From the NCBI RefSeq assembly GCF_030345095.1, contig NZ_CP128360.1, positions 62,001-126,000 on the forward strand: 64,000 nucleotides of DNA, given 5' to 3'. Under the pieces are notes generated by a model, which saw nothing but the letters and a program-made list of their open reading frames with translations, searched no databases and was not told the DNA's origin. The DNA comes from Solwaraspora sp. WMMA2056. Lineage in GTDB: Bacteria; Actinomycetota; Actinomycetes; Mycobacteriales; Micromonosporaceae. Position numbers and translations under genes: made by a program. How positions within the stretch are numbered: the stretch's first letter is position 1; every line of letters begins with the position of its first letter. Shown piece by piece: positions 24,075-32,161 of the stretch.

Positions 24075-27000
24075 GTGGTCGACCTGCCTCGCCGTCGTGC
24101 CGGACACCTGCACCGGACCCGTCGCGGTCCGGGCCGGCGGAAACGTTCCACCGCCGGCGGCTGGGCCGCCCGGACCCGGGCCACGGTCACCGCCGCGCTG
24201 GTCGCCCTGCTCGTCGTCACCGTCCCGCCCGTCGGCGCGGGCGCCGCCCCGTCGACCGGATCGGCGGGCGCGCAACTCAGCGCCGAACTCGCCGCCACCC
24301 TGGACCGGCAGGGCACCGCCGACTTCATGGTGTACCTGCGCGAACGCGCCGACCTGCCGCGCGCCGCCACCGCCGCCACCGCCGGGCTGCCGGCCGGGTC
24401 ACGACAGGCCGACGCCCGTGCCGCCGCCGTGTTCCGCGAACTGACCAGCACCGCCGAACGCAGCCAGCAGAGCCTGCGCGAGCTGCTCGACGAGCGCAAG
24501 GCCAGCTACACCCCGTACTGGATCGCCAACGCGGTCCGGGTCACCGGCGACCGCGCCCTCGCCGACCGGATCGCCACGCTGCCCGAGGTGGAACGCATCG
24601 ACCCGGCCCGCAGCTACCCGCTGCTCACCCCGGAACCGGCCACACCGGTGACCGGCACCGACGGGGCCGGCACCGCCGCCGTCGAGTGGAACCTCACCAA
24701 CGTCCGCGCCCCGCAGACCTGGGCCGAGTTCGGCACCCGGGGCGAGGGCATCGTGGTCGCCACGATCGACAGCGGTGTGCAGTACGACCATCCGGCGCTG
24801 GCGGCCAGCTACCGGGGCGCCGACGGTGCCGGCGGCTACGACCACGACTACAACTGGTTCGACCCGACCGGCATCTGCCCGGCCGGCACCCCGTGCGACA
24901 ACAACGACCACGGCACCCACGTGACCGGCACCATCACCGGCGACGACGGCGGCACCAACCAGACCGGTGTGGCACCGGGCGCCCGCTGGATCGCGGCCAA
25001 GGGCTGCGAGGTCGACACCTGCTCGGACGCCTCGCTGCTGGCCGCCGGCCAGTGGGTGCTCGCCCCCACCGACAGCTCCGGCGCGAACCCGCGACCGGAC
25101 CTGCGCGCCGACGTGGTCAACAACTCCTGGGGCGGCGGGCAGAACGACCCGTGGTACCGGCAGACCGTCGACGCCTGGGTCGCCGCCGGCATGTTCCCCG
25201 CCTTCGCCATCGGCAACGAGGGACCGGCCTGCGGCACCGCCAGCTCCCCCGGCGACTACCCGCAGGCGTACGCCGTCGGCAACTACGACGTCAACAACGT
25301 GATCGCCGCCCGATCCAGCCGGGGCGCCTCCCTGGTGGACGGTGCGGTGAAGCCGAACATCGCCGCGCCCGGCACCGCGATCCGCTCCAGCGTCCCCGGC
25401 GGCGGGTACGCGGCGTTCAGCGGCACCTCGATGGCCTCCCCGCACGTCGCCGGCACCGTCGCGCTGGCCTGGTCGGCGGCACCGACCCTGTACGGCGACA
25501 TCGCCGCGACCCGGGCCCTGCTCGACGGCACCGCGATCGACACCGACGACACCAGCTGCGGTGGTACCGCGGCGAACAACAACAACTTCGGCGAGGGTCG
25601 GCTCGATGCGTACGCCGTCGTCGAGGCCGCCCCGCGCGGACCCGCCGGCCGGGTCGGCGGCGTCGTCACCGGCGACGGCGAGCCGCTGGCCGGCGCGACC
25701 GTCGCCACCGGCGAGCGCAGCGTCACCAGCGGAGCCGACGGCAGCTACGCGCTGACCCTGCCGACCGGCGAGCACACCCTCACCGCCAGCGCGTTCGGCT
25801 ACCGGCCGGTGACCGCGACCGTCACCGTCACCGAGGACGGCACCGTCACGCAGGACTTCGACCTGGCGGCCACCACCGTGGTCACCCTGACCGGCCGGGT
25901 CACCGACGGCTCCGGGCACGGCTGGCCGCTGTACGCCCGGGTCGAGGTCGACGGACAGCCCGACACGCTCACCTACACCGACCCGGCGTCCGGGCGTTAC
26001 ACCCTCACCGTCCCCGGCGACACCGCCGTCGCCCTGCTGGTCACCCCGGTGCTGACCGGCTACCAGCCGGCCCGGGTCGACGTCCCGGCCGGCGCCAGCG
26101 ACCGGACCGTCAACGTCAGGGTCGGCGTCACCGCCGCCTGCGTCACCCCCGGCTACGCGGCCAGTTTCGGTGCGCCGCTGCTCGCCGAGGACTTCTCCGC
26201 CGACACCGCCCCGGACGGCTGGTCCGTGGTGGAGCGCACCGCCGGCGGCGGTTGGGACTTCACGGACATCGGCTCCCGGGGCAACCTCACCGGCGGTGAC
26301 GGCGGCTTCGCCAACATCGACTCCGACGCACTCGGCGTCGGGCAGACCCAGGACACCGACCTGGTCACCCCGACCCTGGACATGTCCGGTACGGACGCGC
26401 CGTACCTGCGGTTCGCCAGCGACTGGCGGGCCGTCGGCCTCAGCGACAGCGCCGAGGTGGGGGTCTCCGTCGACGGCGGCGACACCTGGACCACCGTGTG
26501 GCGCCAGACCAGCAGCCGACGCGGCCCCCGGGTCGAGGAGATCCCGCTGACCGAGGTGGCCGGTGCCGCGCAGGTCCTCGTCCGGTTCCGCTTCCAGGGC
26601 ACCTACGCCTGGTGGTGGCAGGTCGACGACGTCGAGGTGGTCGACCGCAGCTGCACCCCGCTGCCCGGCGGTCTGCTGGTCGGCACCACCACCGACCACA
26701 ACACCGGGGCCGCGTTGAACGGCGTCACCGTGGCCGCCGTCGCCGACCCGACGGTCGCCGCCGTCTCCGCCGCCACGCCGGCCGACCCGACCCAGCCGGA
26801 CGGCTTCTACCAGCTGTTCTCGCCGTTGACCGGGGAGCAGGAGTTCACCGCCACCCGGGCGCCGTACCAGGTGCGCAGCCGGACGGTGACGGTGGTGCCC
26901 GACGGTGCCCGACGGGCCGACTTCTCCGTCAAGGCCGGCCGGGTGACGCTCAGCCCGACCACCCCGGTCGTCTCCCACCAGCCGTACGGCAGCACCCGCA

Positions 27001-28616
27001 AGGCCAGCGTGACGGTGACCAACACCGGTAGCGCCCCGGCGACCGTGGAGATGCTGCCCAGCGGCGGCGACTTCGACCTGCTCGGCACGGCCGCCGGTGC
27101 GGCCCTGACCGAGCACCGGGTCAAGGGGATCAGCAAGGCCTGGCAGGGTCAGGCGTACGGGGCTCCGGCCGGCGCGGCGCCGACCCGGATCAGCCCGGCC
27201 CCGGCGGCCGGCTCAGCGGCCGGCTCGGCGGCGGACGAGGCGTGGACCCGGGCACCGGACCACCCGACGGCGGTCTTCGACAACGCCGCCGCCACGCTCG
27301 ACGGCAAGATCTACTCGGTGGCCGGCGGCAGCACCACCGGCACCGAACGCGACGCCTGGGTGTACGACCCGGTCACCGATGCCTGGAGTGCCCTGCCGGA
27401 CCTGCCGGTGGCCCGCAGCAAGCCGGTGCTCGCCGCGGTCGGCGGCAAGCTGTACCTGTTCGGTGGGTGGGGTGCCGGCGGCACCCCGGTGGCCAGCGTC
27501 GACATGTTCGACCCGGCGACCGGGGCATGGTCGACCCTGCCCGGCGTGACCAGCCCGGCACCACGGGCGGCGGCCGGCTCGGCCGTGGTCGGCAGCACGG
27601 TCTACCTGATCGGCGGCTGCGTCGACGGCACCTGCACCGACTCCCGTACCGTGCTGGCCTTCGACACCGGCACCGGCACCTTCCGGTCCCGGGCCGACTA
27701 CCCGCTCGCGGCGTCCTGGTTGGCCTGCGGCGGCATCGGCGACCGGGCGTACTGCGCCGGTGGGGCCGGGGCGGTCGAGTACCGGTCGGCGTACGCCTAC
27801 GACCCGGCGGCCGACGCCTGGAGCCCGCTGCCGGACCTGCCACTGGACCTGTGGGGTGGCCAGTACGCCGCCGCCGGTGGCCTGCTGGTGATCGCCGGCG
27901 GGGTGACCGGGTCGTCGACCACGGTGACCAACCGGACGGTCGGCTTCGACCCGACCGCCGGGGTGTGGCGGGACCTGCCGAACACCCAGTTCGCCCGCTA
28001 CCGGGGCGCCGGCGCCTGCGGGGCGTACAAGATCGGCGGCTCGCCGACGTCGTTCGTCGGATCGCCGCAGGTGGAGCTGCTTAACGGGTTGGCCTCGTGT
28101 GACGCGGCGGCCGACATCCCGTGGCTGGATCCCGCTCCGGGCAGCTTCACGCTGGCTCCCGGCGCGTCCCGGACGGTGACGGTCACCTTGTCGGCGACCG
28201 CCGAGGCCGGGGTCGACCAGCCGGGTCGCTACACCGCCACCCTCGGGCTGCGGTCGAACACCCCGTACCCGGTCGGTGCGGTGGACGTGCAGATGAACGT
28301 CTCGCCGCCGGCGTCCTGGGCGAAGGTGCAGGGCACCGTCTCCGGGCTCAGCTGCGCCGGGGTCGAGGTCGGAATCGCCGGGGCGACCGTACGGTTGAAC
28401 TCGCTGACCGAGCCGGGCACCGGGTTCACGCTGCGCACCGACGCGACCGGTGGGTTCGCCTACTGGTTGCCCCGGGGGCAGTACCAGATCATCACCGCGA
28501 AGGACGGCTGGGTGCCGCAGGCCCACGAGCACCGGCTCCCGGCCGGGATCGTGACGACGGTCGACACCCTGCTGGAGCAGGTCGACCCGTGTCCGCCCCG
28601 GCTCGGCGGGGTCTGA
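24075..28616 (+). CDS. Secreted subtilisin-family (S8) protease with kelch repeats
   Basis: This 1513-residue exoprotein has a twin-Arg-containing basic signal peptide with a hydrophobic core ending in VGAGAAP (about residue 60), a propeptide-like segment, and an S8 catalytic domain with Asp232 (TIDSGVQYDH), His279 (NDHGTHVTG) and Ser452 (SGTSMASPHVAG). Two carboxypeptidase-regulatory-like beta domains follow (about 530-690), then a jelly-roll/MAM-like domain with AEDFSADTAPDGW (about 700-860), another such beta domain, five or so kelch repeats (about 1055-1330, YDPVTDAWSALPDLP) and a final CarboxypepD_reg-like domain. The GTG at 24075 has GGGGGA at good spacing. The substrate is unknown. It ends at a strong hairpin pair. 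Confidence 0.92.
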   Translation: MVDLPRRRAGHLHRTRRGPGRRKRSTAGGWAARTRATVTAALVALLVVTVPPVGAGAAPSTGSAGAQLSAELAATLDRQGTADFMVYLRERADLPRAATAATAGLPAGSRQADARAAAVFRELTSTAERSQQSLRELLDERKASYTPYWIANAVRVTGDRALADRIATLPEVERIDPARSYPLLTPEPATPVTGTDGAGTAAVEWNLTNVRAPQTWAEFGTRGEGIVVATIDSGVQYDHPALAASYRGADGAGGYDHDYNWFDPTGICPAGTPCDNNDHGTHVTGTITGDDGGTNQTGVAPGARWIAAKGCEVDTCSDASLLAAGQWVLAPTDSSGANPRPDLRADVVNNSWGGGQNDPWYRQTVDAWVAAGMFPAFAIGNEGPACGTASSPGDYPQAYAVGNYDVNNVIAARSSRGASLVDGAVKPNIAAPGTAIRSSVPGGGYAAFSGTSMASPHVAGTVALAWSAAPTLYGDIAATRALLDGTAIDTDDTSCGGTAANNNNFGEGRLDAYAVVEAAPRGPAGRVGGVVTGDGEPLAGATVATGERSVTSGADGSYALTLPTGEHTLTASAFGYRPVTATVTVTEDGTVTQDFDLAATTVVTLTGRVTDGSGHGWPLYARVEVDGQPDTLTYTDPASGRYTLTVPGDTAVALLVTPVLTGYQPARVDVPAGASDRTVNVRVGVTAACVTPGYAASFGAPLLAEDFSADTAPDGWSVVERTAGGGWDFTDIGSRGNLTGGDGGFANIDSDALGVGQTQDTDLVTPTLDMSGTDAPYLRFASDWRAVGLSDSAEVGVSVDGGDTWTTVWRQTSSRRGPRVEEIPLTEVAGAAQVLVRFRFQGTYAWWWQVDDVEVVDRSCTPLPGGLLVGTTTDHNTGAALNGVTVAAVADPTVAAVSAATPADPTQPDGFYQLFSPLTGEQEFTATRAPYQVRSRTVTVVPDGARRADFSVKAGRVTLSPTTPVVSHQPYGSTRKASVTVTNTGSAPATVEMLPSGGDFDLLGTAAGAALTEHRVKGISKAWQGQAYGAPAGAAPTRISPAPAAGSAAGSAADEAWTRAPDHPTAVFDNAAATLDGKIYSVAGGSTTGTERDAWVYDPVTDAWSALPDLPVARSKPVLAAVGGKLYLFGGWGAGGTPVASVDMFDPATGAWSTLPGVTSPAPRAAAGSAVVGSTVYLIGGCVDGTCTDSRTVLAFDTGTGTFRSRADYPLAASWLACGGIGDRAYCAGGAGAVEYRSAYAYDPAADAWSPLPDLPLDLWGGQYAAAGGLLVIAGGVTGSSTTVTNRTVGFDPTAGVWRDLPNTQFARYRGAGACGAYKIGGSPTSFVGSPQVELLNGLASCDAAADIPWLDPAPGSFTLAPGASRTVTVTLSATAEAGVDQPGRYTATLGLRSNTPYPVGAVDVQMNVSPPASWAKVQGTVSGLSCAGVEVGIAGATVRLNSLTEPGTGFTLRTDATGGFAYWLPRGQYQIITAKDGWVPQAHEHRLPAGIVTTVDTLLEQVDPCPPRLGGV

Positions 28617-28663
28617 CAGCCACGGTGTGGCGGCTCCGGCCGCCACGGCGTGACGGCACGAAC

Positions 28664-28698
28664 GGGTGCCGGGCCAGCCCAGCTCTGGCCCGGCACCC
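28664..28698. terminator. Bidirectional terminator between subtilase and LTD genes
   Basis: A perfect 14-bp stem (28664-28677 with 28685-28698, GGGTGCCGGGCCAG) is preceded by a second 8-bp hairpin at 28627-28646. Both lie between the convergent gene ends. Confidence 0.8.
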
Positions 28699-28720
28699 GC
28701 CGGCGGTCAACCCTCGACGA

Positions 28721-29197
28721 TCACGGGTTGACCGGGCACCGCACCCAGTCCCGGCCCTTCACGTAGGACCAGGAGCAGGTGTGCAGAGACTGGCCTTTCC
28801 GGTTCCGCAGGAATGCCTTGTCGCCGTTGACGTTCCACACGAATCCGCCATTGTTCCAGTAGACGGTCCGTGCGGTGTCGTCGCCGGAACCCGACCGCAG
28901 CCACACCCGGCCGCCGTTTGCCGGAATGACGACATCGCCGAATCGGTAGGTCCGGCCGTTGTTGTTGTGCACCGTGTAGCCGCGCAGATTGATGGCCTGC
29001 TTGCTCCGGTTGATCAGCTGCAACCATTCCCGGTTGAGCAGTGCTCCGCTGCCGTCGTCAAGCCCGTTCGGGTGGTACTGGACGCTGTGGACTCGCAGTT
29101 CAGAAGCTTCGGCACGGGCCGTCGCCGGCGCCGCAGTGGTCAGTGAGGCGACGACTCCGATCGCCACGGCCGTCAGGATACCGACAGTTCTCCGCAT
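28721..29197 (-). CDS. Secreted lamin-tail-domain protein
   Basis: This 158-residue protein has a clear signal peptide (MRRTVGILTAVAIGVVASLT, cleavage after ATARA) and an immunoglobulin-like lamin tail domain with NREWLQLINRSKQAINLRGY and a C-terminal WSYVKGRDWVRCPVN segment. Two cysteines near the end (HTCSW and VRCP) could form a disulfide. Bacterial LTD proteins are extracellular and often near nucleases or adhesins. The ATG at 29197 has GGGGGG 4-9 bases upstream. It is convergent with the subtilase gene. The sequence is somewhat AT-richer than its neighbours. Confidence 0.88.
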   Translation of the reverse strand: MRRTVGILTAVAIGVVASLTTAAPATARAEASELRVHSVQYHPNGLDDGSGALLNREWLQLINRSKQAINLRGYTVHNNNGRTYRFGDVVIPANGGRVWLRSGSGDDTARTVYWNNGGFVWNVNGDKAFLRNRKGQSLHTCSWSYVKGRDWVRCPVNP

Positions 29198-29518
29198 GAT
29201 TTCCCCCCATGGGATGAACGATTTTCACGGGCGCCGGAATGTCGAATGCCGATTCTTCGTCCGCTCGCCCCGGCAGGAAAATTGTGCGCGACCGACCCAG
29301 GAACAATCCAGGTAGTGACGTCATCAAGTCAGTTCGTCATCGTTCGCCGGAGTGCCGATGAGGGGCGGGCTTGTCGGCGATGCGGAGCGGCGAGTGACCG
29401 GGGTGACGCCACCGGTCAGCCGTTTCTGTTGTCGACAGCGCGACACCGGGGGTGCCGCTGTCGGCGACGCGACAGCCCTGATGGCTGCCGGTCCCGGCGG
29501 ACCCGTACTGCGGTAGAG

Positions 29519-29560
29519 CGGTATTCCTCTGAGGAATATTTATACCTCTGAGGAATACCG
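29519..29560. repeat. Palindrome of family B, copy 2
   Basis: It reads CGGTATTCCTCTGAGGAATA on the left and a near-complement on the right, with three mismatches in the 20-base half. It shares the outer GGTATTCCT and inner GAGGAATA blocks with the perfect copy at 9839-9880. It lies beyond the terminator of the sulfurtransferase operon. Confidence 0.8.
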
Positions 29561-29613
29561 TCCGGGCGCATGTCCCGGTGGGGCGGCGTCACGCGCAGTG
29601 ACCCTGATCATGA

Positions 29614-29652
29614 GCTGCGGCCCTCGGAACGTGACGTTCCGAGGGCCGCAGC
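29614..29652 (-). terminator. Terminator of the cysA-sseC operon
   Basis: A perfect 19-bp stem (29614-29632 with 29634-29652, GCTGCGGCCCTCGGAACGT) has a one-base centre and lies 22 bases beyond the DUF1416 stop. One of the strongest hairpins in the window. Confidence 0.85.
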
Positions 29653-29674
29653 TTGTCGCAGGGGTGTCGGGGCC

Positions 29675-30016
29675 TCAGCCGCCGACGGTCACCCCGACCT
29701 CGTTGACGCCCTGGGCGGCGGTCACCGGCGTGTCGCCGTTGCCGTGCCGGGACAGGGCCCGCAGCGTCCAGCTGCCCGGGGCGGCGAAGAACCGGAACTG
29801 GCCGGCCGGGGAGGTCACCACCTCGGCGGTGAACTCACCGGTGGCGTCCAGCAGCCGCACGTACGCGCCGGCGACGACCTCGCCGTCAGCGGTCCGTACG
29901 GTGCCGGTGATCACGGTCTCCTTGGCCAGGTCGACGCTGGCGGGCAGCGGCGCGGACTGGTCCGGCGCGGCGCAGCCCGCAGCGGTCGCGGCGCTCGGCG
30001 TTGTCGCAGCTGTCAT
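29675..30016 (-). CDS. sseC: DUF1416 (SseC-type) protein
   Basis: This 113-residue protein has a Cys at position 15 in a flexible N terminus and a beta-sandwich domain of the DUF1416 type (VITGTVRTADGEVVAGAYVRLLDATGEF, FRFFAAPGSWTLRALSR). In mycobacteria the equivalent gene sseC2 is the immediate partner of cysA2, the same arrangement as here, so a role in sulfur transfer or thiosulfate metabolism is likely, although the biochemical function is not known. The ATG at 30016 lies 2 bases after the upstream stop, so it is co-translated with the sulfurtransferase. Confidence 0.9.
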   Translation of the reverse strand: MTAATTPSAATAAGCAAPDQSAPLPASVDLAKETVITGTVRTADGEVVAGAYVRLLDATGEFTAEVVTSPAGQFRFFAAPGSWTLRALSRHGNGDTPVTAAQGVNEVGVTVGG

Positions 30017-30018
30017 GG

Positions 30019-30867
30019 TCACGCCTTTCCGGGTTCGTCGCCGAGCACCACGGGCACGCCGATCAGCGAGCCGTACTCGGTCCAGGATCCGTCGTAGTTC
30101 TTGACGTTGGAGTGTCCGAGCAGCTCCTTGAGCACGAACCAGGTATGCGAGGACCGCTCGCCGATGCGGCAGTACGCGATGGTGTCCTTGCCGTCGTCGA
30201 GACCGGCGTCGGCGTAGAGCGCACGCAGCTCGTCGTCGGACTTGAAGGTGCCGTCCTCGTTGGCCGCCTTGGACCACGGAACGCTGACCGCGGTCGGGAT
30301 GTGCCCGGCCCGCTGCGCCTGCTCCTGCGGCAGGTGGGCGGGGGCGAGCAGCCGGCCGGCGTACTCGTCGGGCGAGCGGACGTCGACCAGGTTCTGGGTG
30401 CCGATGGCGGCGACGACCTCGTCGCGGAACGCCCGGATCGAGCTGTCCGGCTCCTGGGCGACGTACTGGGTGGCCGGGCGGGTGACGACCTCGGTGGTCA
30501 GCGGGCGGGCGTCGAGCTCCCACTTCTTGCGGCCGCCGTCGAGCAGCTTGACGTCGCCGTGGCCGTACAGCTTGAAGTACCAGTAGGCGTACGCGGCGAA
30601 CCAGTTGTTGTTGCCGCCGTAGAGCACCACGACGTCGTCGTTGCTGATACCGCGCTCGGAGAGCAGCGCCTCGAACTGCGACTTGTTGATGAAGTCGCGG
30701 CGCACCGGGTCCTGCAGGTCGGTCTTCCAGTCGATCTTGATCGCGCCGGCGATGTGGCCACCGTCGTAGGCGCTGGTGTCCTCGTCGACCTCGACGAAGA
30801 CGACGCCCGGGGCGTCGAGGTTCTTCTCGGCCCAGTCGGCCGAAACGAGTGCGGTGTCGCGACTCAT
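30019..30867 (-). CDS. cysA2: Thiosulfate sulfurtransferase (two-domain rhodanese, CysA2-like)
   Basis: This 282-residue enzyme has an inactive N-terminal rhodanese domain (about 5-125) and an active C-terminal domain (about 150-275) with the loop YCRIGERSSH, catalytic Cys233. The loop CRIGER is typical of thiosulfate:cyanide sulfurtransferases rather than 3-mercaptopyruvate enzymes. It moves sulfane sulfur from thiosulfate to an acceptor in the cytoplasm. The ATG at 30867 has AGGGAG 8 bases upstream. A Cys-containing leader peptide lies about 225 bases upstream and may control it by attenuation. Confidence 0.93.
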   Translation of the reverse strand: MSRDTALVSADWAEKNLDAPGVVFVEVDEDTSAYDGGHIAGAIKIDWKTDLQDPVRRDFINKSQFEALLSERGISNDDVVVLYGGNNNWFAAYAYWYFKLYGHGDVKLLDGGRKKWELDARPLTTEVVTRPATQYVAQEPDSSIRAFRDEVVAAIGTQNLVDVRSPDEYAGRLLAPAHLPQEQAQRAGHIPTAVSVPWSKAANEDGTFKSDDELRALYADAGLDDGKDTIAYCRIGERSSHTWFVLKELLGHSNVKNYDGSWTEYGSLIGVPVVLGDEPGKA

Positions 30868-31041
30868 CAGATCACTCCCTGGTTGGTTCTCCCCGACGGC
30901 GCCGGTGGCCGGACGGGGAACGCGGGTCGGTGGTGAGTCCACGCCGCAGGTGTCGCACCTGTGCGTGAACCCGTGGAGGACGGATCACGGACGTGCGACG
31001 GCGCCGCTGCCGGGCGTTGGTGGAGGATTCTTCGGGCACTG

Positions 31042-31068
31042 CCACCCGACCGTTGGAGAGGTCGGTGG
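31042..31068 (-). promoter_or_regulatory. Hairpin after the Cys leader ORF, candidate attenuator
   Basis: CCACCCGACC (31042-31051) pairs with GGTCGGTGG (31060-31068) with one bulge. On the minus strand it begins 25 bases downstream of the leader-peptide stop and well upstream of the sulfurtransferase start, where an attenuator would be expected. The pairing is moderate, and alternatives exist in this GC-rich leader. Confidence 0.4.
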
Positions 31069-31092
31069 ACAGCCCGCCGGGTCAGCCCGCCG

Positions 31093-31170
31093 TCAGAGGA
31101 CCGGGCGACACAGGCAGGTGGCCACACGGCACAGGTCGACCGCGCGCCGCTTGGTGAGGAACTTCCCCAT
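31093..31170 (-). CDS. Leaderless Cys-containing leader peptide of the cysA-sseC operon
   Basis: A 25-codon ORF starts at the ATG at 31170 and reads MGKFLTKRRAVDLCR, then VATCLCRPVL and stop. Three Cys (positions 14, 19 and 21) are clustered near the end. The ATG lies 8 bases after TAAGCT with GTGACC 17 bases further up, so it is probably the first codon of a leaderless mRNA. The shape LTKRRAVDLCR is that of actinobacterial sulfur-gene leader peptides. Mycobacteria have a leaderless polycysteine ORF before cysA2 that works as a cysteine-responsive attenuator; the role here is inferred from that. Confidence 0.78.
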   Translation of the reverse strand: MGKFLTKRRAVDLCRVATCLCRPVL

Positions 31171-31178
31171 GGGGCCGA

Positions 31179-31207
31179 AGCTTACCAGCCTGTTTCCGGC
31201 CGGTCAC
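31179..31207 (-). promoter_or_regulatory. Promoter of the cysA-sseC leader
   Basis: On the minus strand GTGACC (31202-31207) and TAAGCT (31179-31184) are spaced exactly 17 bases, and the leader ATG follows 8 bases later. No ribosome binding site lies between. Confidence 0.6.
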
Positions 31208-31277
31208 CGATCCGACCACGCACTGAGACGGCCGCCACGTCACCGGGTGACCAGGTGACCGGATCCGGGCGCCGGCC

Positions 31278-32078
31278 TCAGCCGAGGGCGCTCAGCGGCA
31301 CGTCCTGGGCCGTCGCGGTGACCACCAGACCGGCCGGGGTCACGTGCACCTGCTGCAGGTCGAGCTGGAACGGCAGCTCCGGCAACGGTACGGCGATCGA
31401 CAGCTGCTGCGCGTAGGCGTCGACGAAGCCACGGGCGGCGTCGTCGCCGGGCAGTCCCTCGGCGTCGAGGTTGGCGAAGCGCAGCAGGACCTGACCGTCG
31501 GCGACCTCCAGGTCGGCCGTGCCGGTCAGCACCACCTGCTGGCCGAGGATCTCCACGGGCGCGGTGACGGCGAGCTGGCCGTCGCGTTCGGACAGCTCGA
31601 CGCCGGGCTGGTCAATCAGCGTGACCACGCTGCCGTACGCGACGGTGGCCTCGCCCTGCACGGTCTCCGCGACGACCTCGCCCTGGCCGGTCCGCAGGGT
31701 GTCCAGTGACGCCTGTACGCCGCGGGCGTCCACGTCCAGGGTCGGCAGCCGAACGCTGTTGCCGTTGACCGGGGCGGAGACGTCACGCAGCACGATCGAG
31801 ATGGACCGGTAGTCGCCGGCGAGCACCTGGGTCAGGAACGGGAAGCCGCCGATCGAGACGTCCGGCTCGGAGGACTCGATGTTCTGCGCGGCGATCTGCT
31901 GCCGGATCTGGTCGGTGACCGCACGTTCGGCGTAGGCGACCGCCACCCGGTCGGCGACGACCAGGGCGATGCCGAGGATCACCAGCAGGACGGCGGCGAC
32001 GACGAGCAGGCGACGCCCGGTACGTCGGCGGGGCCGGCTCCGAGGAGCTGGCTCCGGAAATGCCGGATACGTCGACAC
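31278..32078 (-). CDS. DUF2993 membrane-anchored protein (Rv0817c-like)
   Basis: This 266-residue protein has a basic N terminus (RSRPRRRTGRR), one membrane span (about 22-43: LLVVAAVLLVILGIALVVA) and an extracytoplasmic DUF2993 domain (VSIGGFPFLTQVLAGDYRSI; repeated beta segments to the end). DUF2993 has a lipid-binding BPI/TULIP-like look, so a role in envelope lipid handling is possible but unproven. The GTG at 32078 follows GAGGAGGG. In mycobacteria the same family lies between cysA2 and glnR, supporting conserved synteny. Confidence 0.9.
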   Translation of the reverse strand: MSTYPAFPEPAPRSRPRRRTGRRLLVVAAVLLVILGIALVVADRVAVAYAERAVTDQIRQQIAAQNIESSEPDVSIGGFPFLTQVLAGDYRSISIVLRDVSAPVNGNSVRLPTLDVDARGVQASLDTLRTGQGEVVAETVQGEATVAYGSVVTLIDQPGVELSERDGQLAVTAPVEILGQQVVLTGTADLEVADGQVLLRFANLDAEGLPGDDAARGFVDAYAQQLSIAVPLPELPFQLDLQQVHVTPAGLVVTATAQDVPLSALG

Positions 32079-32161
32079 TGTCCCTCCTCGGCTGGGGTTC
32101 GTCGCGCCGTACCGTATCTACCCAACCTGAGTGCCCCTCACGCGGTCGGCGACCCGGACCG

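Larger units (their letters stand above)
29198..29674. other. Gene-free region with palindrome family B and a terminator
   Basis: No credible gene. It holds the LTD gene promoter region, a TGACGTCA palindrome near 29317, the family B palindrome at 29519-29560 and the 39-base hairpin at 29614-29652 that ends the sulfurtransferase operon. Confidence 0.6.

Noticed and set aside
24399-27116. 905-codon open frame antisense to the subtilase gene
   Set aside because: It has Gly/Val/Arg-rich composition with no domain; the sense frame has a complete protease triad and signal peptide.
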